DNA of 64,000 bases from Amphibalanus amphitrite. Lineage: Eukaryota > Arthropoda > Thecostraca > Balanomorpha > Balanidae. Under the pieces are notes generated by a model, which was not told the DNA's origin, did no database searches, and saw only the letters and a list, made by a program, of their open reading frames with translations. The stretch covers positions 992,001 through 1,056,000 of the forward strand of contig NW_024881599.1 of the NCBI RefSeq assembly GCF_019059575.1. The letters are read 5' to 3'. A program made the position numbers and the translations under genes. Of this stretch, positions 1-9,782 are shown piece by piece. Position 1 is the stretch's first letter. The number at the start of each line of letters is the position of its first letter.

Positions 1-170
1 GATTAAATTGAGCTGGCGAGTCGGGACAGTCACCAATGGACTGAAGGCCGTCAAAATCGAAATAAGTTATACGGCCCTCTTAGATCAACGTGACGTAAGG
101 TCAGAATTCTAGGTTGAACTTATCCTAGCACAAGCATATCATCGACGCGCCTGAGCATGGTGACTAGGAT
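1..170 (+). repeat. Dispersed repeat fragment related to 59160-59350
   Basis: The first bases (a phrase like AGCTGGCGAGTCGGGAC followed by CACCAATGGACT) and the later CATCGACGCGCCTGAGC recur in the same order near 59168-59335. This is a fragment of a dispersed repeat cut by the window edge. No coding sequence is seen in it. Confidence 0.55.
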
Positions 171-214
171 AATGCCTATATCGCTAACGTCTATCAGCAA
201 ACTAGACGCTACTA

Positions 215-560
215 CATCAGCAACGCCCGTCCTGCCGTCGATGCCGCCACAGACGGGTGCCGCTGCTCCCTGGGAGCCGCCTCGGTGTCCGACCTGCCGT
301 CGGGGCCACCATAACCGGGTGCCGCTATTCCCTGTAGACTGCCTCTGTTGCCCGGTCTGCCGTCGGGGCCACCCCACACATAAACGTGTGCCACTGCTCC
401 CAAGGTGCCGCCCGGCCTGCTGTCGGGGCCGCTACAGACGGATGCAGCTGCTGCCGGAGTGCCGCCCGGCCTGCCCATCGGGGCAGCCACAGACGGGTGA
501 CGCTGCTCCCTGGGCACCGCCCGGCCTGCCCGTCGAGACCACCTCTGACGAGTGACGCTC
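215..560. repeat. GC-rich minisatellite, about 57-bp unit
   Basis: Five to six imperfect copies of a unit built around CAGACGGGTGCCGCTGCTCC followed by CGGCCTGCC.TCGGGGC. The recognisable starts fall near 250, 313, 382, 435 and 492. Long open frames on both strands here come from the lack of stop codons in the repeat and are not taken as genes. Confidence 0.75.
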
Positions 561-1537
561 CCTGGGGCGTGCTGTCCGGATCGACATTTTGCCGTTCTTG
601 TGTGCGTTTCGAGACTGCTTGGAACAGGCCAACGTCCTAGTCGCAGCTTTCTCTAGCCTTTGCTTCAGCCCCCGCTGCTCTGGCAGCTATCGAAATGGTC
701 CTGAGGAAAATAAAAACAACCAATCATGCCTACTTCTTAGTTCTCCTATAGGGATATAGCGATGAGCGGACTCGACACTGACATGCACACACTGCCATGT
801 TCACACACATTCACACATGAGACGATCAATCGTGGTCCATGGAATACAAATATTTATGAGCGAGAAAGAAATGAGATTGATTATCGAAAAATATTGATAT
901 AACTTCAAAAAATATCGGGTTAAATGAGTATGAACTGTCAAACTTGGTATCAAACATTCTAGAGAGGCCCATATATTTGCAGCCATACATGCTGTTTAGC
1001 AAACAGTTATCATGTTGTGTAGATTATCCATTCTTCCTTGAAATTACGCATTGTTGAAGCATTTGGGGAGTCAACTCGGCACGTTCCACCAGGCACTTAC
1101 TAAATCATCGGTGCCAAATCTGTTCTGTTTGCAATAACTCCTATTTAATGCCTGGACACATTTTGATGAAACTTTGTGTGTTGTTGGGCACCCACTTCCC
1201 TTGGCAATGCAATGAGAAATGTGGTTTGGGTGCAAGCACGTGCTGGGTATTTTCATGACTCCAGAATGGCAGGATGCATTGCATACAAAATTGGGACACT
1301 GGTTGGAGACCAATCTGATGAGTGGCTTATAATTAAGCAATCACTTGAGGCATACTATTGTATGTGTACAATTGTACATGTGCAGAGCACATATCTATTT
1401 CTCACAAACATCTGGAATGATTGTGCTCAAAGTTGGTATGGCATGTTGTAACAGTATAAACAGATCATAGGCTGCTTTCACATGTTAGCAATGACACAGC
1501 AGTGGACTCTGCTCACCTTGCACAACATGCCACTCAC
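561..1537. other. No gene recognised
   Basis: AT-rich sequence with only short open frames. A 91-codon + strand frame (1176-1451) and an 89-codon - strand frame (1071-1340) overlap each other, and neither has a motif I recognise. Confidence 0.5.
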
Positions 1538-2165
1538 CTGCAGGTGAGCAGGGAAGAAAGACCTGATGGGACTGCACCATAGCACAGCCAAACTGGTCTG
1601 TGCAATCGAAGGAGCCCTCATCATGAAGTGTGCCGCATGACCAAGCTTGCCCCCTTCCGACACATGTTGCCACCAGTCCATCTTCACCTGAATGCGCCAG
1701 TCCTTTTGCTGTACACACCTGGGTCTTGAGGAAACCTAGAAAGTGAAAAATGACAGGCATCTGTTAATGTGTTGAATAACTAGTAACAAGGGGCTTGGTG
1801 GAGGTTAGTTCAAATGAAATACCCTTTGTAACTATACATTTATATTCACTGCATCTTGATGCTACTGAGCTCTTAACAGACCATTGTATAATCAATTGTC
1901 CTTATGGCCAACTGTTGTTATGGATTGTGATGTATCCACATTAAAACATGAACAGAGACTATCTCACAAAACACATAAAAACAATACTAACTGCAATTTA
2001 TATCCATTTCTAAAGCATCCTCTCAGACTTAACTGAAAAAGAAATCTTCTATTTACCTGTGGAGAAACACACCCCTTCTTCCTTCAAACTGGTTGGAGCA
2101 GTTGCTAGCTAGGCATCTTGCAGCCTTTTTGAGCACAGTCTTGTGAGTTGCACATATAACTGAAC
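1538..2165 (-). pseudogene. Decayed THAP zinc-finger gene fragment (two exon-like blocks)
   Basis: On the minus strand, block 2165-2057 follows a TCTTGCAG acceptor and ends at a GTAAAT donor. Block 1735-1538 follows TTTCTAG and ends at GTGAGT. The first block encodes CLASNCSNQ and a conserved-looking FLHRFPQDP across the junction, which resemble the C-x(2-4)-C and FHRFPxDP parts of a THAP finger. After a two-base shift (a repeated GT) the frame reads QQKDWRIQVKMDWW and then KLGHAAHF, where THAP fingers usually have KLCSxHF. A further shift gives EGSFDCTDQFGC. At least two frameshifts and a lost zinc-binding Cys mark it as dead. It is not the same family as the THAP exon at 59459-59760. It could be part of an older transposase or a retired host THAP gene. 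Confidence 0.5.
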
Positions 2166-3700
2166 CTGCAAGATAGATACAATAATTGATTATTTTCTTG
2201 AGTCAATTACCTGGGCTACATTACCAAGTAACTACGCATCAGGAAAGGATTTTCCTACTCGCTCACCGCTGTACTCAGTTTGAAATATGCATTTACCAAC
2301 TTTGCTCATAAAATCCAGGTCAATGAAGACTTAGGTATTTCAAACCATTTAGATGGCAAGAGAAATATTGCAATATCTGTAAGGCTATAAAATGGTTCAC
2401 AATTTTGGAATTTCACATGTAGACCATCGTTTTTAAGGCGCCAACCACAGCCCAGACGGCAATGCCGATAACATATTGCCAGTGCAGAGGTGCTCATCAG
2501 CTGCACAGGGTGGCTTAGATTTGCAGCAGAAAGGTAAACATTTTTGTGTTGAGCATTGCTGGCCATAACATCATACAATGCAGATCTGCTGCACTAGCAT
2601 ATCAAATCTACTCCAAGAAAATGGTGAACAGATAGTCAGTCTTCAGAGACATAACGTAGTCACCGACTGCAAGTCAGCATGTGACTTTAATTTCAAGTCT
2701 AATATTGCAGCATTTCCTATCAACAGCGAAGATATATAAGCTTGTGGTAAAAATGTAGGCCTTGCTAGTCAGTGCAGCTAATATCTGTTGCAGATTTTCA
2801 GAGGAATGAAGCAGACATGTCGCCCCAGCTTGTGCGGCTTGCCGACTGTGTTGACGCGCTTTGAAGTCTGGCGCACAGTAACTTTTCAAAAGCTGAAGTG
2901 TTTTTAAATATGAAATGAGGATATATTTGACATAGTGCTATAATTTAACCTACCATAGGCCTACAATAAAACTCATTTTAGCACCAGCATTTTGCATCAC
3001 AAACTACATTTTTCAATGCCTAGATCTTTTGTTGTTTATATAGTAAATAAGGAAGAAAATAAAGGTATGAGATCCTACTGTGCTTCCACATAATGTTTTT
3101 CCAACAAAATGTACTATCAACCCCTTAAATACCCTCAAATGCAAAGCAGCATACCTGTCAGACAATGGCGCCATCCGGGTAACACTCCCTCCTTTCTATC
3201 TTCATATATCTAAATCAAAACTAGTTGAGCACCATTCAACCTCCATTTGACATTCTCCAAGCTTCAATCTATGAGCTGAACTCCAGAGACAAACACTATT
3301 CACTCTAAAAATACCAAAAAATTTGCCGTAAACTTTCCCATTTTCCCGTTCACTTACACAGAGCCGCCCCGCCGAGGGCTGCCCCAACATGGCGGCGCCC
3401 TCTGCATGCCGTCGCTAAACAGCTGCCCTATCTAGTCTGTATATCTATGGAATAAACCCTTCCATCACCCTTAATGACCAGACGTTGCAGTGTGCGTGTG
3501 GGGAGGGAGGGTGGCAAATACTGGCAGCTACGGTTCCAGGCGACTAGGGTGGCACTTGCTAGTTTGCCACCCTAGTTATATGTTAAGCGATTGCGCTTTT
3601 GCACCACTCTGCCATCACTTTTATCTTGCTACATTGTGCCACATATTTCATTGATCATGCTTTATTTCTCGTGTACCTTTGGTTCCTTAATAAACGTTTT
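2166..3700. other. No gene recognised
   Basis: Short open frames only. A CpG-containing patch with AACATGGCGGCG near 3388-3400 resembles a promoter or 5' UTR fragment but opens only a nine-codon frame. Nothing else can be supported. Confidence 0.4.
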
Positions 3701-3760
3701 GTGTGTGGGGGGGGGGGGTGTGCGTGTGCGTGTGTGCGTGTGCGTGGGTGTGTGTGTGTG
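3701..3760. repeat. (GT)n microsatellite with a G-run
   Basis: GTGTG/TGCGTG alternation interrupted by a run of about twelve G. Confidence 0.9.
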
Positions 3761-3918
3761 ATATGTTAAAATAGTCCCTGCTTAGATTCATCACAAGTAT
3801 GCTACTTTGTTAAAGTTTTTGTCATTTAGCCATAGTCATTTAATTGCATGCGACATGCACCAAACGAAGTTCACTTTCCCACAGAAATAAAGTTAAATCA
3901 GTTGAACTATCAGTTTAA

Positions 3919-5095
3919 CCCGCGCCCCGCTGGGCTATTCAGCCATACGCGCCCTGCTGGGGGGGGGGGGCAGATTCTGCCCCCCCCTGTCTAACTTCCG
4001 AACCGATGGTCGTAGAAAGACGGGGAAAACGGCAATCGAAAGCTCTCAACAAGGCGGATCTTAAGAGCCCAAAATTTTTTGCTTAAGTAGGTCAGAGGTC
4101 AGGTCAAGGTCAGGTCAAGGGTACAAAATGCAAGTTTCTACAGTATCGGCCTTGCACCGTAGTTGCCGAAGAATGGACTGAGACTGATTGCCAAAAACGT
4201 GTTCTTAGACTACCAAGACAATATTCGTTGCATACAATGTCATTCAAAGGTCAAGGTCAAGGTCAGGTCAGGTCAGGTCAGGTCACCAAAAACAAAATAT
4301 AGAAAAGGGCATGTGCGACACATGTTTTAGGGTTCATTTTACTCATAGAATTCAATAGGCACACTCAATAAGTGATATGGACCACCTCTGGATGAATTTC
4401 AGGTCGAGGTCAGGTCAAGGTCAGGTCAAGTGAGGTCAAATTTTGAAGTTGGTTGTTAAGGCCCAAAAAGGTGTCTATCTGATGCAGTTTTTCATGGCGA
4501 ATCGAATGGTGCTATTTTTGTTTCCGTACAAGGTCTAGAACTTCCAAAAAATTATTTTTCAAAAATTTTGTGTGTCGTGAGGTCATAAAATTTTGAATAA
4601 CTCCCACATTTTTGAACCGATTCTTCTGAAAATTGGTATGTAGATGCACATTGACCACTTCTCTGACATATATTCCGGTTTTTTCGATACACTCAAAATT
4701 TTGGATTTTATAACTATTTTCCCAAAAAAAATCAATTTTTTGAAAAATTTTGGGCCAAAATCCAAAATTTTCAAAAAACCGAGATAGCCATTTGATAGAC
4801 AACGTGGAATCACGTATAACCTTTTTTGTTACGTCTTGATTCCTTTAAAAATGAAGATGTTAGCGGCGTTTGAAATTTTGCCGTTTTTGAGGCGAAAATG
4901 GCGAACATGACGTCACTAAAACGTCAATTTCTCAAAAAATTTCCGACGGATTTCGTTCAAATTTTCAGGGAACGTGTCAAATTGATGTATGATAAGGTAC
5001 TGAAAGTTTGACGTCGCTGGCTTAACGCGTTTAGAAGTTATTGGCGAAAAACGGGAGGGGGGCAGATTCTGCCCCCCCCCCCAGCGGGGCGCGGG
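3919..5095 (+). mobile_element. TTAA-flanked MITE, family 1 (piggyBac-like)
   Basis: The element is bounded by TTAA on both sides (3915-3918 and 5096-5099). It begins CCCGCGCCCCGCTGGG and ends in the reverse complement CCCAGCGGGGCGCGGG. Just inside each end lies a hairpin of a G-run, CAGATTCTG or similar, and a C-run. The interior contains tracts of GGTCA/AGGTCA (about 4086-4130, 4250-4285, 4400-4437) and AT-rich palindromic sequence near 4560-4760. No transposase frame is present, so it must be mobilised in trans. TTAA duplication and CCC...GGG ends are hallmarks of piggyBac-type transposons; the family assignment is inferred. The inverted copy at 52597-53769 matches almost throughout. Confidence 0.8.
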
Positions 5096-5219
5096 TTAAA
5101 CTATCCTATGTAGTTCCGAAATCCGAACTACGATAAAAACGCTCATTTGAGCGTTTGAATAAATTAATAGTGCGAACGAACTTCCTACGCTAAAATGCTC
5201 ATACCAACGCTTCAATTAA

Positions 5220-6122
5220 CCCTCGCCCGCACATGGGGGGTGCCACCCCCCCCCCCCCCAGGTAGTCTTTCTGCTCTGCACTCAGCATTTTTAGAGCTAG
5301 AAGGCTGATTTTTCGTATAGCTGCTCCTCTATCCTTTCTTGATGTCCACTGAAAATTTCAAGTTTCTGTGGTTTTTGGTTTCGGAGATATGACCTTCTTT
5401 TTCAGGTCATGTCATGACCCAAATGGCCAATTCTCAACATCTTGCGTTGGCTATGGGCCTTGTGAGCTTTTAACACCTTGATTTCGGCCTTTTTTGCCAG
5501 TCTTACCTCCCACCTATCATGGAACATGTTGTTCGACGATGTACAGATGTCAAGGTCAAGGTCAAGGTCAACCTAGGTCATCTAAGATAATTGCGTTTTA
5601 GGCAAGCGGAATTTACTTTTTGTGAAGTTTTTTGACTGTATTTTTGGTAAAAGCTTCTCAGATCATGATTTCATGTAATATGGACACATAAACAATCGGT
5701 GCACACATCAGTATACACACAGACACACACAGACATACAAACACATATTATAATTGACCTTGACCTAACTTGACCTGAAATGACCTCAGCAGCAAAAACC
5801 TGGTCGGGTAGTGTGACAAAGAGGTTCTAGCTGGCTTGGCACCAGAAAACGGTATCGTCATCGGTATATGATAAGCAGCGCGCTTGATATCCAACGGTGA
5901 CCAAAAACAGCAACATTTTTTAGTTTGACCTGACCTGGAAGGTCAATGACTGACCTGAGAAGGTAAAACTAGGTAACATTGGATTCGTCTCTTCCCAAAG
6001 AATCTTTTTGGTCTTTACCGCTAAGCTCTATCTCCAACAGGAACGAAATGGCGCGGGGGGTGGCAACCCCCCCCCCCCCCAAGTGCGTTCTAGGATGGGA
6101 AAATGGCATGTGCGGGCGAGGG
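5220..6122 (+). mobile_element. TTAA-flanked MITE, family 2 (piggyBac-like)
   Basis: TTAA lies at 5216-5219 and 6123-6126. The termini are CCCTCGCCCGCACATG and its inverse CATGTGCGGGCGAGGG. Subterminal G-run/C-run hairpins of the GGGGGTGCCACCCCC type are present at both ends. The interior has TGACCT/AGGTCA repeats near 5550-5575 and 5755-5785. There is no coding sequence; the open frames over the G/C runs on both strands are shadows. Confidence 0.8.
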
Positions 6123-6126
6123 TTAA

Positions 6127-6610
6127 TGGATACTGTACCAGGCTTATGCTTTTCCATCTTTGGAACAGCGGCGTCTCCATTTTTGGAAAGAGTCTCCATA
6201 AATTGATATGATTCAGGTGCATGGTAAAGTGGTGAATTCGAATGTATACGACAGCTTTTCGTGCAAAAAGACGTGCTTTTGGTGTATCCGCGCTTGCTTA
6301 AGGGTGCGTTTCACGCGACCTTTACACCACCTGGCGAGGATCTTGCCATGGGCGCCGCCACCGGGGGGGACGGGGGGGACGCGTCCCCCCACTCTCAGAA
6401 TGGAAGGGGGACGTCCCCCTCAAACTCATTACGGAGCGAGCGAAGCGAGCGTAGTCTTTCGTAGGTTAACGGAAATTTCTGAGTATGCCGTGGTCACGCT
6501 TTTGCTAGGCTTATATCTCAGCAACCACTTGACAGATTTACATGCGGTAATTTTTGTAGGGTAGCACTAGATTCATTCCTTCTAACGAGCATCGGACTAT
6601 TCCCGATGCA
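6127..6610. other. Unclassified repeat-derived sequence
   Basis: A phrase AAGGGTGCGTTTCACGCG near 6300 recurs inverted near 15968-15988, and a G-run hairpin lies at 6365-6400. These look like repeat ends, but the element boundaries cannot be paired. No gene is seen. Confidence 0.4.
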
Positions 6611-7082
6611 TGTTAGTGACCCCATATGCAATGCACGTGCCACGTGAAAAACGAAGAGGTGTCAGTTTTGAGTTTTGTAACAATTTCAATATCTCGGCAA
6701 CTACTGGGCCGATTGCGCTGAAAGTTGGCATGTAGGTAGGTATACCCACTAGGCAATGCATATCCATGTGCCACAGTTGGGGTGCTGCTGCACGTGCGCA
6801 CATGCAGGGGTCGATTCCATATCTCGAGAACGGCTGAACCGATTGTGCTGAATTCAATCTGATACATGGTTGGGGACCGGTTAGTAGGGTGCCGTGCATA
6901 AGTCAGTTGGGACCCATTTTGCACGTGCGCACGTGCAGGGTGCCGCTTCCAGATCTCGAGAACGGCTAGGCCGATTGCGCTCAAATTTGGCACATCGTTA
7001 GGGACCGGTTAGAAGGGTGCAGTGCACAAGTTAGTTGGAGGTATCCCCTCGCAATTTCGCACGTGCAAGGCCCACCCCACCC
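6610..7082. repeat. Tandem array with GCACGTGCGCACGTGC palindrome
   Basis: About three degenerate copies of a ~130-bp unit. Each holds a CACGTGCGCACGTGCA-type palindrome (near 6790, 6921 and 7060), a phrase like ATATCTCGAGAACGGCTG, and GGGACCGGTTAG. It is the same class of array as 50632-51165. Long frames in it are not genes. Confidence 0.65.
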
Positions 7083-9780
7083 TCTCGCTCGCTCCGTTGG
7101 TCGCCCCAAAAGGCGTTTCACTGGTTGTTATCCTACTCGAAATTTGATGAGGCCCTTCGGTCCAATGAGACCATTTCAGAGCCGCAAGTATGAAAGAATT
7201 AGTGGGAGACATTGGTCGGGGCAGCCACCCCAGTGAGCCACTTGGGATGAACCCGACCAATTGAACAGGCAGCCCAGCCCACTGGCACTCACTGCACCCG
7301 GCAAAGGACTATAGCTCCAGTGGAGCCATTCCCGCATGGGATAGAGTTGCCCGTCCAGCCCGGAGCAGGGGGTTGCGGCGTGGAGGAGAAGGATTTGACT
7401 GTCCTGAGGATGGAAGAGATGGAACGGCCGGTGCCGAATCTGAGAGGGTCCAGGAGGTTTAGATACTCAGTATATGGGGTGTGGGCCTAGATGCATTGGT
7501 CTGACCCCTGCCACCTCGGCCAACAAAATCTCCAGCTCTTATCCGATCTGTCATCGCGGAACTGCCGATTTTTGATATCGTGATCAACGTGTGTCGTATA
7601 ACACGACTGGCCGAACACGGGCCTAATATATTTCGTCTAACCAGCCAAGAACATGACTTTACACCAATCCGACCTCGAAGTCAAAATCCGAACATTTTCG
7701 AAGACTTCAACTCCGACTCTGGCCAAAACTGGCCAAAACAGTCAACTCCGACTGATTCCGGCTCCGACCCCACACTTCTGCAGTCACGCTACACTAAATT
7801 TCCAGCTTCTAAGAAATAAGCTATACGGTTGACAGGACCACAAAACTTTGGGGCGACTTGACTACTTGACTTGGTCTTCCTGACCTCTAAGGTTTTCTGG
7901 TATCAAGCTTGTTACACGGGCTGCAAAATTCGTATTTTGGAGCAGTTTTGCCTAATGTTTTTTTTTTTGCCAATTTTCGCGGCGCTTCGCGCCGATTCGT
8001 GCACAGACCAAAAAGAGAGATTTGTGACTATACAACGCCCCCTCCCCCACGCGGGTATGCAATATGCATTACCTATGCAATATGCATTATCGATCATATT
8101 AGTGGCATACATCAGCAATTATACCGTGATAGAACACGATGCTTTGCCGTGTCAAACTGAATCGGACATCAGATGTGTATATAGGTAGGTACTCGGTGGG
8201 AGTGCGGTCTATAGCCATTATTTTAAGGAAATACCTAAACATGGGTGTCCATTTCCGCCAAGTCAGGGATGCCCGAGCTCTCCAAATTCCCCGCCGGCTC
8301 GGCCGGCTTGGCTTTGGAGCCTCAACAGACCGCGCGGGTCAAGGTCACCGCTAGGGCGGCGGCGGATTTGCTGCGCCCGGGCACCCCCAACTCGGTAGAA
8401 ATCGACACCTATCGACGACGACCTAAACTACTTTCCTCAAACCAGTTGTTTTGCCACAGTTTTATGAGTTTTTCAACATAAAATGGTCAGGAAATAATGA
8501 ATATTTGCAAAAGGATTTTATATTTATTTTTACATCACTAGGTAGGTATTTTCCATCTTTCGTAGAGGCTACTTACCAATATTGCAGAGGAAGCTGATTA
8601 CGCGTTGACCAAGCATAGTACGTAGTTCAAACCAGCTGAATGCTGATTGGCTAGTATTTTTCCGTAAGGGAATGGATTCCTCGGTAAGAGAATGACAAAG
8701 TGTAATCTATGGGAATGACTTCAGTCTTCAAACCTAAAATCGATACCGATATATTTGGTTAGGGTGATCGTTGGGCCATAAAAGCTCCTGATTTGTTTTC
8801 GTCTCGGCTCAAGCTACAAAACTGTTACTTCAGTTCAAAACCCTATGTTAAAAGTGGCATATTTGCTTTAAACGTTGAATGCATCCGACCGAAAAAGCCA
8901 CGGTAAGAATGTCTACTTTTGGGTTTTCAGTCGGTCAGTCCGTCCCCCCCAGTCAAAAATCCGTGGCGGCGCCCCTGGATCTTGCCGACATAGAGATACG
9001 TTTCTAGACCAGTAGATGGCCCTAGCGCTGAACGCCGGTTTGTTGTCATAGGACAAGTATCACATTTCCCCTGTCCATCCATCTGTTAGCGGGGAGGGGT
9101 TGGACTGCCGGGCCGCCCCTCCCCATCCGCGCCCCGGGAGTTCGGGGAGGAGTGGCACGGGTCCGCCGCGCCGGTCAGGCCGGGCGGAAAGGACCAGATG
9201 TCATGCTCTCAGTCGAACCACATTGGGCCGAACCCGCGCCGACACACACGGATAGGGAAAGACCGGAAAATGAAAGGGCTAACTGTCCTAACAGAATGGG
9301 GTACAGGAAAGCAGCTTCAGTCACATTCATAGCTTTAGCTTCATTAATCCTCGCTTGGGGAAGTGGGTCGTTTTTTGGTCAAACTTGCAAGTTTTTTTTT
9401 GCCCGTATAAGCGCCACGAAACTTGGCATAGCTTATCATACCTCAATTTCTCATCGTGTGTGAAATTGTGGAACCCCGGTCTCAGAAGTTTAGATCACCC
9501 AGTGCAGACATACATATGCTCGAATGCTCGGATGCTCGAAACTCGGGTTATTGCATGAGCTATCAGCTTGAGCTATGCACTGTATAGTGCCGCAGCCGGA
9601 CTATCGCATCAGAAGGCACAGAAGAATATGCTTTATACAACACTTTTTTGCAATTTTGTCACCGCTTCAGAGCTACAGTAGATGCCCGAGTCCTTTGAAA
9701 GTTGCAGTGCACGATGTACTAAGGCCATTGGTAGCTACAACTTGTATGTCTCGGAATCTTTTAAGTTCATCCGGACTTAA
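7083..9780. other. No gene recognised; decayed repeat sequence
   Basis: At 7640-7770 a degenerate run of CTCCGACTC-like words resembles the hAT-like repeat at 17592-17886. A GC-rich stretch around 8265-8400 opens a 78-codon frame with protein-like composition (ALEPQQTARVKVTARAAAD) that may be a fossil of a coding element, but I do not recognise it. A phrase GTGGCGGCGCCCCTGG near 8964 looks like a transposon end. Confidence 0.35.
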
Positions 9781-9782
9781 AT

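Noticed and set aside
157..555. Overlapping open frames of 132 and 101 codons on both strands
   Set aside because: They arise from a GC-rich minisatellite lacking stops; the predicted proteins simply repeat with the unit.
3388..3420. ATGGCGGCG start near 3390
   Set aside because: The frame closes after nine codons and no downstream exon could be linked to it.
6343..8980. Possible single large transposon with GGGCGCCGCCACC-like ends
   Set aside because: The two ends share only about a dozen bases plus G-runs, no target duplication was seen, and the interior mixes unrelated repeats.
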